From Neorhizobium lilium (GTDB taxonomy: Bacteria > Pseudomonadota > Alphaproteobacteria > Rhizobiales > Rhizobiaceae): 64,000 bases of DNA. The stretch covers positions 110,460 to 174,459 of the forward strand of contig NZ_SBIP01000007.1 in assembly GCF_004053875.1 (NCBI RefSeq), read 5' to 3'. The notes below the pieces were generated by a model. The model was given only the letters and a program-made list of their open reading frames with translations, made no database searches and had not been told where the DNA came from. The position numbers were made by a program, and so were the translations under genes. Numbering within the stretch: position 1 is the stretch's first letter; every line of letters begins with the position of its first letter. Shown piece by piece: positions 26,277 through 36,003 of the stretch.

Positions 26277-29200
26277 CCGTTTCGGCCTCCCCTTCATCAT
26301 CTGCTGTGGACCACTCGGCCACACGCGCCAGATGATCATATTCGCCGCCGAAATTGCTCTGCATCATCGGCACCAGCCGGGAGGCGAAGCCTGCCTGGTT
26401 TTCACGAAGAGCCACCACGAAGCGGGTTAACTGGTCGATCGATTCCTGCGCCAGATCGAGCGCTGATTTCGGCTGTCGCTTGGCAGTGGCGCCGGCATTT
26501 TCGTTGTTGACCTTATCCTCCTTGAAACGGTCGCCCGGCCGCAGACGCACGTAAAGAAGATCCTCCGGCGTCAGCGCGCCGAGCTTTCGAAAGGCCCCTG
26601 CCTTGAGGGCCGCCGCTTCCAGTGCAAGCTGTGGATCGAGAAGAGATCGCGCCTGTGACACGGACGGGTTGAGGCCTGTCTTGTAATCGATGATATCAGC
26701 CCGTCCGGAACCCTTGATGTCGATGCGATCGGCAATGCCGGTTACCCGGATGCCGGCACCCTCCACCTCGAAACCTGCACCCACCTCCGTCAACGTCTGG
26801 CGAATATCGGGCGCACGCTCCGCCTCCCAATCCAAGAAGGCGCGGCCGACTTCCAGGAAGCGTGGTCGCCAGACGCGGTCGATATGGGGCGGAAGACGCT
26901 CCTGGTCGAACAGATCGTTGGCGACCACCTTCATGGCTGTTGCCGCCGCTGCCGATCCAGGCATGTGACCCTCTGACGTATAGCGCTCGATGATCGCATG
27001 GTAGAGCGTTCCACGCTGCGCCGCGCCCGGATCCTGGTTGAAAGGATCGACTGGCTGCAGCTTGAGAATGCGGTGCGCATAGATGGAATAGGGATCACGG
27101 CGCAACCGTCCGACTTCGCTGAAGGAATAGGTCTTCGGCTGTAGTTCGGCTGGCGGCTTTGGTGCTGGACGTTTGGCCGGGGGCTGGTTTTTGCCTATAT
27201 CGATCGCCGTCGCCCAGTGGCGATATTGCTCGCCACGCAAGCGCAACTCATCCCCGAGGGCCATACCACCCAATGCCAGCAGGCGCTGTAGCCAGCGTGA
27301 CGCGACGGTCGGAGTCGAGCCTTGTCGCGTGGACCGCGACAGGATGAGATGACGCGTACCGCAGGCCATTTCAAAGTCGTGGGCCAATTGTCCGATCCGA
27401 CGTTCCGGCGGTTCAAGCCCCATCTCCGTCTTCATCGTGCGGGAGAGGAATGGGTTGTTGACGGTTTGGCCCGGCCAGGAACCCTCGTTAAGGCCGCCGA
27501 GGATCATGGTATCGACGCTTTGCAGCCGCGCTTCAAGCGTGCCGAAGATGAACACACGCGGATGACTGAGCGACCGCGGCTTCACCGCCTCGCTGGTTGT
27601 CAGCGCCATGACAATATCGATCCACTGTGGACCGTCAGCCTCCATCTGACCCTCAGTGGCAATCACCTCGGACAGAAGGTTTGCAAGCTTCTCGCCAGCT
27701 TCCCCTGCCCACAGGCCGGCAAGGCTGCCCCGTTCATCGATGCAGAGCGCTTCCAGCGCCCGGGCGGTGCGTTCTGCCCAGTCGGCGAGCGACAGCTTCG
27801 CGGTCAGTCCGCGGCCGTCGGGACGCCGGCTGACGATCGCCGAGGCAAGAGGTTCGACCGCCTTTTCAAGCCGGGCGGCAAGATCCCTCGCCTGATCCTC
27901 GGCCCCCTTTGCAATCGCAAGGCGCCATGGCGGCGGATGGCGATCTTCTTGCTGTTGCGTAAGCCGGATTTCCAGCAAGGGGGCCAAGGCCGAGATGTCC
28001 ATGTCGCCCAGGCCGCCGCGGAGCCCGAGCAATTCCAGGGCTTCGACGGCAGGCCGCACATCGGGCGCTTGAAGCCCTAGCCGCAACAGCGGGTGTTTCA
28101 GAAGCCCGACAATGGCGACAGGGTCGCCGGGCCGCAGCGTCGCTTCCAGAAGAAGCTGCACGAGCGTTCCTTGCGGCGTTGCCGAAAGAGGTGCTCCTGC
28201 CGAATCGTCTGCGACGATGCCGAAACGCGAAAGTTCCGCAGCTACTCGCCTTGCAAGCCCCCGATCCGGCGTGATGAGCGCAGCTTGGCTCTCGCCGCCG
28301 TTTCGCCCAGGCGTTTCGAGCGCAAGCCGAAGAGCAATGGCGATGGCAACCGCTTCTTCCCGCTCATTGGCCGTCTCCAGCAAGGCGACATCCGAGAAGG
28401 CTATAGAGAGCCGAGACGGGTCTGTCTCTTCCCGCCAGTGGTTCCAGCTATCGGTGGCTTTCGCCGGCAACAGCGCTTGCGACAGGACTTCGGAACGGTA
28501 AAGGAGGTCTGGCGGCGCCTCGCCCAGGGTCTTCACTTCGTCCCGACTGACACCCAGTTTCTTCAACAACCGGTAAAGTCCGAACTGCGGATGGCTGCGA
28601 CTGGAGGATTCGACGCTGCCGTCGAAGCGCTCTTCGCCGATCATCTCCCACTGGTCGGCGGCCATGGAAAGGTCGAGGCCGGGAAGCACGACAGCACCGT
28701 TGGGAAGGTCCGCGATCGCTGCGATAAGGTCAGCGGCGGCGGGGACCGAACCCGTCGATCCGGCCACGATCATGGGCCCGCGATGATGCCGAAAAGAGAT
28801 GCGTTTCGCCTCGCCACGCAAAATGGTGGCCTGATGCTTAGCCGGCGAAGATCGATGTAGTTCTTCAAGTCGGGCTGGCCAGAACGCGCTGGCGATCGAC
28901 AGAAATTCTGCGGTAAGCTGCCACCAAAGGGCATGTTGTCCTGCGTCCAGTTTACCGAGATCGGCCCAATCACGCTCTTCGGTTTCGACGGAGTCGATCA
29001 GTTCGGCAAGAGCCCGGGCCAGCCAGATGGCGTCGGCTGGACTTGCAGGCGCAATTAACGGCGACTCGGAATGGATATCGAGAACGATTTTCGGCAGCTG
29101 GTTGCGCCAGGCTAGGATCAGCTTGCCCAACTCCAGCAGCCGCGCCGTTCCGCCGATCGGCAGTGCAAGGTCGGCCTCCTCAGGCACCACCAGATCGAAA

Positions 29201-29469
29201 AAGCCGCTATCGTCATCCGTCTCGCCGAGGGGACGGATTGTCGGAAGAATTGCGGCTCGTCCTCCCAAAAGATCGACGAATTCCGAGCGAAGTACACGCG
29301 CGGAGCGCCGGGTCGGCACGAAGATCGTGACATCGGCGAGCGAAAGCGGGTCGCTCGGGTCGTAGCGAAACCCTTCGTTCAGCTCCCCATTACAGAGCGC
29401 GGCAGCGACCGTTTGCAGAAAGGGCGCGGCCGGCGGGATGGTGAAGACATGCTTCGCTTGCTGCGCCAT
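26269..29469 (-). CDS. addB: Double-strand break repair protein AddB (alphaproteobacterial type)
   Basis: AddB is the partner of AddA. The 1066-residue protein starts MAQQAKHVFTIPPAAPFLQT and has a helicase-like but inactivated N-terminal half (no Walker A motif is visible), MILGGLNEGSWPGQ, and a C-terminal RecB-type nuclease with DIIDYKTGLNPSVSQA. The iron-sulfur Cys cluster of Bacillus AddB is not apparent, as expected for this clade. The gene starts three bases after the murU-like gene and overlaps addA, so all are translated from one message. Confidence 0.94.
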   Translation of the reverse strand: MAQQAKHVFTIPPAAPFLQTVAAALCNGELNEGFRYDPSDPLSLADVTIFVPTRRSARVLRSEFVDLLGGRAAILPTIRPLGETDDDSGFFDLVVPEEADLALPIGGTARLLELGKLILAWRNQLPKIVLDIHSESPLIAPASPADAIWLARALAELIDSVETEERDWADLGKLDAGQHALWWQLTAEFLSIASAFWPARLEELHRSSPAKHQATILRGEAKRISFRHHRGPMIVAGSTGSVPAAADLIAAIADLPNGAVVLPGLDLSMAADQWEMIGEERFDGSVESSSRSHPQFGLYRLLKKLGVSRDEVKTLGEAPPDLLYRSEVLSQALLPAKATDSWNHWREETDPSRLSIAFSDVALLETANEREEAVAIAIALRLALETPGRNGGESQAALITPDRGLARRVAAELSRFGIVADDSAGAPLSATPQGTLVQLLLEATLRPGDPVAIVGLLKHPLLRLGLQAPDVRPAVEALELLGLRGGLGDMDISALAPLLEIRLTQQQEDRHPPPWRLAIAKGAEDQARDLAARLEKAVEPLASAIVSRRPDGRGLTAKLSLADWAERTARALEALCIDERGSLAGLWAGEAGEKLANLLSEVIATEGQMEADGPQWIDIVMALTTSEAVKPRSLSHPRVFIFGTLEARLQSVDTMILGGLNEGSWPGQTVNNPFLSRTMKTEMGLEPPERRIGQLAHDFEMACGTRHLILSRSTRQGSTPTVASRWLQRLLALGGMALGDELRLRGEQYRHWATAIDIGKNQPPAKRPAPKPPAELQPKTYSFSEVGRLRRDPYSIYAHRILKLQPVDPFNQDPGAAQRGTLYHAIIERYTSEGHMPGSAAAATAMKVVANDLFDQERLPPHIDRVWRPRFLEVGRAFLDWEAERAPDIRQTLTEVGAGFEVEGAGIRVTGIADRIDIKGSGRADIIDYKTGLNPSVSQARSLLDPQLALEAAALKAGAFRKLGALTPEDLLYVRLRPGDRFKEDKVNNENAGATAKRQPKSALDLAQESIDQLTRFVVALRENQAGFASRLVPMMQSNFGGEYDHLARVAEWSTADDEGEAETDE

Positions 29470-29472
29470 CCA

Positions 29473-30201
29473 TCAAGTCCCACTGATCTGGCGGATGACG
29501 TCCTCGGCTGCCGGTAGAGCTTCCGGTGTGCCGACTGTGATCCACTGACCGTCCATCATGATGCCGAACAGCCGGCCGGCGGCAATCGCCCTGTCGAAAT
29601 AGATGTTGAGGTTGAAGGGTTCAGTGGGAGCATCATCGAGAAGTGCTGAATGAAGGACGAGGGCGCCCGCATAAACGACCGGATTGTTGTCCTCATCCTT
29701 GTATCGGGTGAGCCTGCCGTCGGGCGCCAGGTTGAAATCCTTCTTGCCGTTATGCCCCGTGGTACGGTCCAGGGAAACGCACAGCAGCGCCATGTCCATC
29801 CGGTCCGGGTCGAAGAAATCCGCGAGCCGTTCGAGATTACTCTTCCGCCCCGGCGTCTCGCCTATCCAGAAGAGGTCGGCATTCATCACCAGGGTCGGAC
29901 CTGGCTGAAGCAGCTTAAGCCCCTTGGCAAGACCACCGCCGGAATTCATCAATGCCGACCGCTCGTCGGAAACGAGGATTTCCATGCGTGGATAGGCTTG
30001 AAGATGCACCTCCATTTGATCCGAGAAATGGTGCACGTTGACGACAGCACGCGTCACGCCGGCATCGGCAAGCGCATCAAGGCCATAGTCGATCATTGCC
30101 TTGCCGCAAATGGGCACCAGCGGTTTCGGAATTGTGTCTGTGATGGGCCGCAGGCGCGTGCCAAGCCCTGCGGCGAGCACCATGGCCTGTGTGATGGTCA
30201 T
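29473..30201 (-). CDS. Sugar nucleotidyltransferase, probable N-acetylmuramate-1-phosphate uridylyltransferase (MurU-like)
   Basis: The 242-residue protein is a nucleotidyltransferase with the signature MVLAAGLGTRLRPITDTIPKPLVP (nucleotide loop and substrate Lys) and the metal-binding Asp in VMNADLFW. It follows an AmgK-like kinase gene, 15 bases away. In Pseudomonas, AmgK phosphorylates N-acetylmuramic acid and MurU makes UDP-MurNAc from the product, recycling peptidoglycan around fosfomycin-sensitive MurA. The pairing is the main evidence for this specificity; the sequence alone only shows a NTP-transferase. Confidence 0.82.
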   Translation of the reverse strand: MTITQAMVLAAGLGTRLRPITDTIPKPLVPICGKAMIDYGLDALADAGVTRAVVNVHHFSDQMEVHLQAYPRMEILVSDERSALMNSGGGLAKGLKLLQPGPTLVMNADLFWIGETPGRKSNLERLADFFDPDRMDMALLCVSLDRTTGHNGKKDFNLAPDGRLTRYKDEDNNPVVYAGALVLHSALLDDAPTEPFNLNIYFDRAIAAGRLFGIMMDGQWITVGTPEALPAAEDVIRQISGT

Positions 30202-30216
30202 TGCAAACCCGTGTGT

Positions 30217-31731
30217 CTATGATTCGGGGAGCTCTATACCAGACCTATGACACCATTCGCGCAAGGGGAGGAGGGCCGGATGCTGCAGAGCTGTGGAAAG
30301 ATAGCGCAGTGTCCGGGGCATGTGCTTCATGTAACCCGGCTTACCATCCCTCTGCTTCAGCCGAACCCAAAGACCGGCAAGCTTGCAGTTGCGTTGCGCC
30401 GCCATGATTGCCCAGACCTTGAGAAAATTCCGTTCATCGAAGGCGCCCGACGCGTGCCGAAGCTGCAGATAGTCCGCCATCATCTGCTTTGCCAGCTCGT
30501 CCGGTACATCGATACGCGCATCCTGGATAAGCGATGCGAGATCGTAAGCCGTCGGGCCAATCATTGAGTCCTGGAAATCGATGAGACCAACGCGCCTCAC
30601 GCCGGTTTCCTGGGGTTGCCAGATGATATTGGGCGAATGCAGGTCGCGAAGAAGCAGGTTCTTCTCGGCACCGGAAAGATGGTCGCCGATCAGCGCGTCC
30701 CAGATGGACAGGTACTCCTGCCGCTCCTCCTCTGTCGCAGGATTTCCGCGTCGCCAGGGCAGATGCCAGTCGAGCAGCAGCCGCGCTTCCATCTTCATCG
30801 CGATCGGATCGAAATCCGGGACGTGGTGGATGTGACCATTGTCGGTCTCGATGTCCTGGCGAACCCGGTGGCTGTGCAGATGGGCGAGGCATGCGACTGT
30901 TTCTCGATAGCGCTCGAGGATGGGACGCTCAGCCTCGTCCAGAACGCCGTCGCTGCCCAGGTCTTCGATCAGCAGGATTCCCTGATCGTAGTCCACATGC
31001 AGAACGTCAGGCGCGCAAAGCCCGATTTCGCGCAGATAGCCGGCAACTGCAACGAACGGATAGGCGTCTTCGGCGAGATGCGCCACTTTTGGATAGGGCT
31101 TGCCGTCAAGCACCGGCGGACCTTCCGGCATTTTCGGCCAGTCCATGAGGATCAGCGTTGGCCCCGCTTGTGGCCTCACCCGTTCATAAGCCCGTACCGA
31201 GGCATCACCGGTCAGGAAGCGCCGTTCGGCATGCTCATAACCATGCCGGTCGAGAAAGGCCCGGATGGAGCGTGCCCGCCGTATGCGCCTCATCTGCGGT
31301 TCCGGGCCGGAAATCGTGACGACGCGACCGGCGCCGTCCTGTGTCAGTTGAAGGTTTATGCGCTCGGCAGGAAGAAGATCCGCTGCCATTTCCGGCCATT
31401 CGACCAGACAGATGCCAAAGGACAGCGCCTCGTCGAAGCCAAGCTCGTCGAGTTCGGACGCATCTCCCAGTCGGTAAAGATCGAAATGGGCGACCGGTAT
31501 GCGAAGCTCATAGTTTTGGACCAGGGTGAAGGTGGGGCTCGGCACTTCCAGTTCGGGGTCGTCCGCCAATGCCCGAATCAGCGCCCGCGCCAATGTGGAC
31601 TTGCCCGCGCCCAGATCGCCTGACAGTGCCAGGCAATCTCCTGGCCGGAGCGCCAAGGCGAGATCTTCGCCAAGCTGCAGGCTGGCTGCTTCGTTCGGCA
31701 GGCCGAAACGGAGGATGGGGTCGCCGCTCAT
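30217..31731 (-). CDS. tsaE: Fused TsaE (tRNA t6A ATPase) and AmgK-like sugar kinase
   Basis: A 504-residue two-domain protein. Residues about 1-155 are TsaE, the ATPase of the tRNA threonylcarbamoyladenosine complex, with P-loop LSGDLGAGKSTLARALIRAL and SPTFTLVQNYE. Residues about 170-504 are an aminoglycoside-phosphotransferase-fold kinase with GDASVRAYERV, the catalytic loop LLRDLHSPNIIWQ and metal-binding LIDFQDSMIG, as in AmgK anomeric N-acetylmuramate kinases. ATG at 31731 overlaps the divL stop by four bases. Such fusions occur in Rhizobiales. The kinase specificity is inferred from the adjacent MurU-like gene. Confidence 0.88.
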   Translation of the reverse strand: MSGDPILRFGLPNEAASLQLGEDLALALRPGDCLALSGDLGAGKSTLARALIRALADDPELEVPSPTFTLVQNYELRIPVAHFDLYRLGDASELDELGFDEALSFGICLVEWPEMAADLLPAERINLQLTQDGAGRVVTISGPEPQMRRIRRARSIRAFLDRHGYEHAERRFLTGDASVRAYERVRPQAGPTLILMDWPKMPEGPPVLDGKPYPKVAHLAEDAYPFVAVAGYLREIGLCAPDVLHVDYDQGILLIEDLGSDGVLDEAERPILERYRETVACLAHLHSHRVRQDIETDNGHIHHVPDFDPIAMKMEARLLLDWHLPWRRGNPATEEERQEYLSIWDALIGDHLSGAEKNLLLRDLHSPNIIWQPQETGVRRVGLIDFQDSMIGPTAYDLASLIQDARIDVPDELAKQMMADYLQLRHASGAFDERNFLKVWAIMAAQRNCKLAGLWVRLKQRDGKPGYMKHMPRTLRYLSTALQHPALLPLREWCHRSGIELPES

Positions 31732-34250
31732 TCTGCCGCGGCGATGGAGGCGGCAGGTGCGCCGCTGGGAATGCGGCAAGTGACTGTGGTGCCAGATCCG
31801 GTACGACTGTCGATGGTGACCTGACCATGATGGAGGGTCACGAAGCTCTCGACGATGGAAAGGCCGAGCCCGGCCCCGCTGCGCTTGCCGCCCTTGGAAT
31901 TGGAGGAGAAGCGGTCGAAAACGGTCTTCAGCATGTCCTGCGGAATGCCGGGACCGCGGTCGCTGACGGAGAAGAAGATATCCGTCTTGTCGCGTCGGCA
32001 GGTCAGGGTAATGGACGAGCCTTCCGGCGCGAAATTGGTGGCATTGGTCAAGAGCTTCAGGAGAATCTGCTTCACCCGCTGCTGGTCGGCAATGATATTG
32101 CCAAGTCCATGCGGTGCCGTGATCTCCAGCGTCACGTTGCTTTCGTGCAGCCGGTCGGCGATCTGCATCGCAACATCGTCGAGAAGGTCGTCCACCGACA
32201 TTTCCGAATAGTTCAGCTGCATGATGCCGGCATCGACGGTCGCAAGATCCAGAATGTCGTTGACGATGGTAAGCAGCACCGAAGACGAGGTGGAAATATG
32301 GTCGATATATTCGGCTTGCCGCTCTGTCAGCGTGCCTACCCCAGGCGTCTTCAGGAGATCCGTGAAGCCGATGATGTTGGTCAACGGCGAACGCAGCTCG
32401 TAGGACACATGCTGGACGAAGTCGTTCTTGATCTCGTCGGCTTTCTGCAGCGCGTCGTTCTTTTCCTTCAGCGCCCGTTCGGCTCTTGCGCTTGCCGTCA
32501 TGTCCACGAAGGTGAACATGGTTTGCGCATTCGGCAGCGGCGTCGCGGCGTAGTCGAGGATAAGGCCCGAATAAAGCTCGAACGTTCCCTGCAGAGACGC
32601 GCGCTCATCGTCGAAATTGGTCAGCATCTGGCCGAAGCGGCGCCAGCCGTCCTGGCTGTCATACGAGGGTGCGCAGGCCGCTTCGATGGCCTTGATATGG
32701 GTTCCGGGTTTGGCCTGATCGGCCGTAATGCCCCACAGGGCCCGGAAGGCGGGGTTGGATAGGCGAATGCGACCGTCAGGCCCGAACACGGCTACGCCCT
32801 CGGACAGGTGATCGATGGTCTCGCCTTGCACCCGGACCAGGGTATTGTATCTGGTCTCAAGGTCCACCTGTTCCGTCAGGTTTTCAAAGACCCAGGTTGC
32901 GCCTCCCTGCGGATGCGCTGTCGCGATTACTCGCAGCGTCTGGCCGTTTGGCAGGTGCCAAGTGTCCGTCTTCGTGTCCAGCGCCTGGTAGACCGAGAGT
33001 GCCGTATCCTTCCAGCTGCGCCAGCTAAGCTCTTCCGGCAGCTTGCCGTCGCTGCGCAGCTTGTCCAGCAGTTCGCTATTGTCCGGCCGCGATTCCAAGA
33101 AGGGATGGGAAAGGTCCCAGAGCTGCACGAAAGCCTGGTTATAGAATTGCAGCCGCCGCTCGCCGTCGAAGATTGCCACTGGTGTCGCCAGATGGTCGAG
33201 CGTTTCGGCGTGGCTTTTCAGCGTTCGCTTCAACTCCTCGCGAACCGCTTCCGCTTCCGAAACATCGATGGCCATGCCAGCCGAACCTGCCGGAACGACG
33301 ACATCGACGACATCGAAAACGGTGCGGTTGCCGCGGATAACGGTCGAAACCCGGTCGTGGAAGGGCGAAGCGGGCGTCGCCATGACCTTGATCTTCTGAC
33401 GCGCGATCGTGCCCAGGAATTCACGCCCTTCCTCGACCACCTTCTCTGGCGTCGGAGCCTCTACGGCTTCGGAATAGGCGTGGTTGACCCATGCGAGCTT
33501 ACCGCCCGCATCGCGGCGCCAGACCGGCTGTTCGATCGCATCCAGAAGCGAATGGAAGAGCGAGATGGAATGTGTCAGCCGCTCGCGCTCGATCTTCAGC
33601 TCTGCCAGCTCGGCACGCAGATTGTTGAGCGCAATGAAGCGGACGAAGGCTTTGCCTCCGGAAACGCGGCCCTGAACCTCGAGGATCTCGTCGCGTGTGG
33701 TTTCCACCACCATGTCGAAGCTGCGCGCCTGCCCGCGAAGCAGGTCGATGGCCCTTTCGAGATCGCTTGCCGAAGTTGGACGGAGCCATCGGCCGAAAGC
33801 GAGGAAATCCCGGTCCTGTTGCGGAGCGCCGGTCTCTGGCGGTAACTGACCCAGGAATTCAGGCTTGGAAGGACCACTCTCCCAGACCACGATCCGCCGG
33901 TTCTTTTCCGCGATCAGGGCTTCGTATTTTGAAATCCGCTGCTGAGCATCCGACAAGGCGCTTCGCATTTCTTGCGTCTCGGCCTGCATATTGCCCCGCT
34001 GGCGGACCAGCCAGACGGCAGACAACAGAGCAGCGCCCAGCGCACCCACGACCAGCGATGAAACGACGACTTCGGTGGAAGAGAACAATTTGACCGCAGC
34101 CCCACCGCTTCCCTGGGCCAGGGCTACGGTGGCCGCACTGGAAAGCGCCGTCCCGCCCAGGAAGACGCTGCAGAACCTGCCGAATCGGCGCAGACCTCCG
34201 GCCGGCGCTTCGCTTGAGGCACTTTCAAAAAGCTTGAAAACCGGGACCAT
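31728..34250 (-). CDS. divL: DivL-like PAS histidine-kinase homologue with Tyr at the phosphoacceptor position
   Basis: In Caulobacter, DivL controls CckA and thereby the CtrA cell-cycle regulator. This protein (about 840 residues) has an N-terminal hydrophobic segment (VVVSSLVVGALGAALLSAVW), a coiled coil, several PAS domains, and a kinase core. The DHp box reads FVQHVSYELRSPLTN: Tyr (codon TAC at 32402-32400) replaces the His of normal kinases, the DivL hallmark. The ATPase boxes remain recognisable (LLKLLTNATNFAPEG, DRGPGIP, GAGLGLSI). Start is uncertain: 34250 (GGGA upstream) or 34307. It heads the run into tsaE/amgK and addBA. Confidence 0.9.
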   Translation of the reverse strand: MVPVFKLFESASSEAPAGGLRRFGRFCSVFLGGTALSSAATVALAQGSGGAAVKLFSSTEVVVSSLVVGALGAALLSAVWLVRQRGNMQAETQEMRSALSDAQQRISKYEALIAEKNRRIVVWESGPSKPEFLGQLPPETGAPQQDRDFLAFGRWLRPTSASDLERAIDLLRGQARSFDMVVETTRDEILEVQGRVSGGKAFVRFIALNNLRAELAELKIERERLTHSISLFHSLLDAIEQPVWRRDAGGKLAWVNHAYSEAVEAPTPEKVVEEGREFLGTIARQKIKVMATPASPFHDRVSTVIRGNRTVFDVVDVVVPAGSAGMAIDVSEAEAVREELKRTLKSHAETLDHLATPVAIFDGERRLQFYNQAFVQLWDLSHPFLESRPDNSELLDKLRSDGKLPEELSWRSWKDTALSVYQALDTKTDTWHLPNGQTLRVIATAHPQGGATWVFENLTEQVDLETRYNTLVRVQGETIDHLSEGVAVFGPDGRIRLSNPAFRALWGITADQAKPGTHIKAIEAACAPSYDSQDGWRRFGQMLTNFDDERASLQGTFELYSGLILDYAATPLPNAQTMFTFVDMTASARAERALKEKNDALQKADEIKNDFVQHVSYELRSPLTNIIGFTDLLKTPGVGTLTERQAEYIDHISTSSSVLLTIVNDILDLATVDAGIMQLNYSEMSVDDLLDDVAMQIADRLHESNVTLEITAPHGLGNIIADQQRVKQILLKLLTNATNFAPEGSSITLTCRRDKTDIFFSVSDRGPGIPQDMLKTVFDRFSSNSKGGKRSGAGLGLSIVESFVTLHHGQVTIDSRTGSGTTVTCRIPSGAPAASIAAAE

Positions 34251-34435
34251 TGTTCTTTCCCGGCTCGTAGCGGCCTGCTTTGGCAGGCTCCTTTTTGTTA
34301 CCGACATCACCGGTCTGTCTCCGTCCAGTTGCCGCATTTCGACAAGACATACCATACCGCACCTTGCCCCGAGCCGGTGCGAATCGAGCCCTACCAAGAT
34401 ACTTGTTTGAGGAATCAGCGGAAAGAGCGGCGGCC

Positions 34436-34470
34436 AAAAAAGAAGCCGCAGCCTCTGTCAAGGCTGCGGC
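34436..34470 (-). terminator. Intrinsic terminator after ahcY
   Basis: Read on the minus strand, the perfect stem GCCGCAGCC / GGCTGCGGC with an 8-base loop is followed by TTCTTTTTT. It begins about 30 bases after the ahcY stop and separates it from divL. Confidence 0.88.
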
Positions 34471-34501
34471 TACCATATCTTGTGGATTAACCGGCTACTG
34501 A

Positions 34502-35902
34502 TCAGTAGCGATAGTGTTCAGCTTTGAACGGTCCTTGCTGCGGCACGCCGATATAGCTTGCCTGCTCTTCAGAAAGTTCGGTCAGCTTCACGCCCAGCTT
34601 GGCCAGGTGCAGGCGGGCCACCTTCTCGTCAAGCTCCTTGGGGAGGATGTAGACGTCGTTCTTGTACTCACCCTGCTTGGTGAAGAGCTCGATCTGGGCC
34701 AGCGTCTGATTGGTGAACGAAGCCGACATCACGAAAGAAGGATGGCCGGTCGCATTGCCCAAATTGAGCAGGCGACCTTCGGACAGAAGGATGATCCGGT
34801 TGCCCTTGGGGAACTCGATCATATCGACCTGCGGCTTTACATTGGTCCATTTGAGGTTCCGCAGGGCGGAAACCTGGATCTCATTGTCGAAGTGGCCGAT
34901 ATTGCCGACGATAGCCATGTCCTTCATCGCCCGCATATGCTCGATGCGGATAACGTCGCGATTGCCGGTGGTGCTGATGAAGATGTCGGCATTTGCCACC
35001 ACATCTTCCAGGACGACGACTTCGAAACCGTCCATGGCGGCCTGCAGCGCGCAGATCGGATCGACTTCCGTGACCTTCACGCGGGCGCCCGCGCCGGCAA
35101 GCGAGGCTGCCGAGCCCTTGCCCACATCGCCATAGCCGCAAACGACTGCGACCTTGCCGGCCATCATCACGTCCGTGCCGCGACGAATGCCGTCGACCAG
35201 CGATTCCTTGCAGCCGTATTTGTTATCGAATTTCGACTTCGTGACCGAGTCGTTGACGTTGATGGCGGGGAAAGGCAGAAGCCCTTTCTTGGCCAGCTCG
35301 TAAAGGCGGTGTACGCCGGTCGTGGTTTCTTCGGTGACCCCCTTGATGGCGTCACGCTGCTTGGTGAACCAGCCGGGGGAGGCCTGCAGGCGCTTCTTGA
35401 TCTGCGCGAACAGGATCTCTTCTTCTTCCGAACCCGGATTGGACAGCACATCCTCGCCGTTTTCGGCGCGGGCACCGAGAAGGATGTACATGGTGGCGTC
35501 GCCGCCATCGTCCAGGATCATGTTGGAGAAGCCACCATCGGTCCACTGGAAAATCTTGTCCGTGTACTCCCAATATTCGGTGAGCGACTCGCCTTTGACC
35601 GCAAATACCGGAATGCCGGATGCCGCAATCGCTGCGGCAGCGTGATCCTGTGTGGAGAAAATGTTGCAGGAGGCCCAGCGGATATCCGCGCCAAGCTCCT
35701 TGAGGGTCTCGATCAGGACTGCGGTCTGGATCGTCATGTGCAGCGAGCCGGAAATACGGGCGCCCTTGAGCGGCTTGCTGTCTCCGAACTCTGCGCGGCA
35801 GGCCATCAAGCCCGGCATTTCGGTCTCGGCAATATCCAGTTCCTTGCGGCCGTAGTCAGCAAGGTTGATATCCGCGACCAGGTAATCCTTTTCAATGCTC
35901 AT
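34502..35902 (-). CDS. ahcY: S-adenosyl-L-homocysteine hydrolase
   Basis: AhcY splits S-adenosylhomocysteine to homocysteine and adenosine, closing the methylation cycle. The 466-residue protein has SLHMTIQTAVLIETLKELGA, CNIFSTQDHAAAAIA, the NAD-binding VCGYGDVGKGSAASLAGAGA, and the C-terminal signature ending FKAEHYRY (Lys and Tyr reaching the neighbour's NAD). ATG at 35902 has GGAGAG upstream. An inverted-repeat operator-like sequence lies 102-129 bases upstream, between ptsH and ahcY, so it is probably transcribed separately from the PTS genes. Confidence 0.98.
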   Translation of the reverse strand: MSIEKDYLVADINLADYGRKELDIAETEMPGLMACRAEFGDSKPLKGARISGSLHMTIQTAVLIETLKELGADIRWASCNIFSTQDHAAAAIAASGIPVFAVKGESLTEYWEYTDKIFQWTDGGFSNMILDDGGDATMYILLGARAENGEDVLSNPGSEEEEILFAQIKKRLQASPGWFTKQRDAIKGVTEETTTGVHRLYELAKKGLLPFPAINVNDSVTKSKFDNKYGCKESLVDGIRRGTDVMMAGKVAVVCGYGDVGKGSAASLAGAGARVKVTEVDPICALQAAMDGFEVVVLEDVVANADIFISTTGNRDVIRIEHMRAMKDMAIVGNIGHFDNEIQVSALRNLKWTNVKPQVDMIEFPKGNRIILLSEGRLLNLGNATGHPSFVMSASFTNQTLAQIELFTKQGEYKNDVYILPKELDEKVARLHLAKLGVKLTELSEEQASYIGVPQQGPFKAEHYRY

Positions 35903-36003
35903 GAAGCTCTCCAGCTGATAGTTGATGCGACGACGGATAGTGCTGGTCCGCGAGGCAGGTTCCGCAAGCGATGTAGCAGGCTTGGGTCAAACTATCAACT
36001 GAC

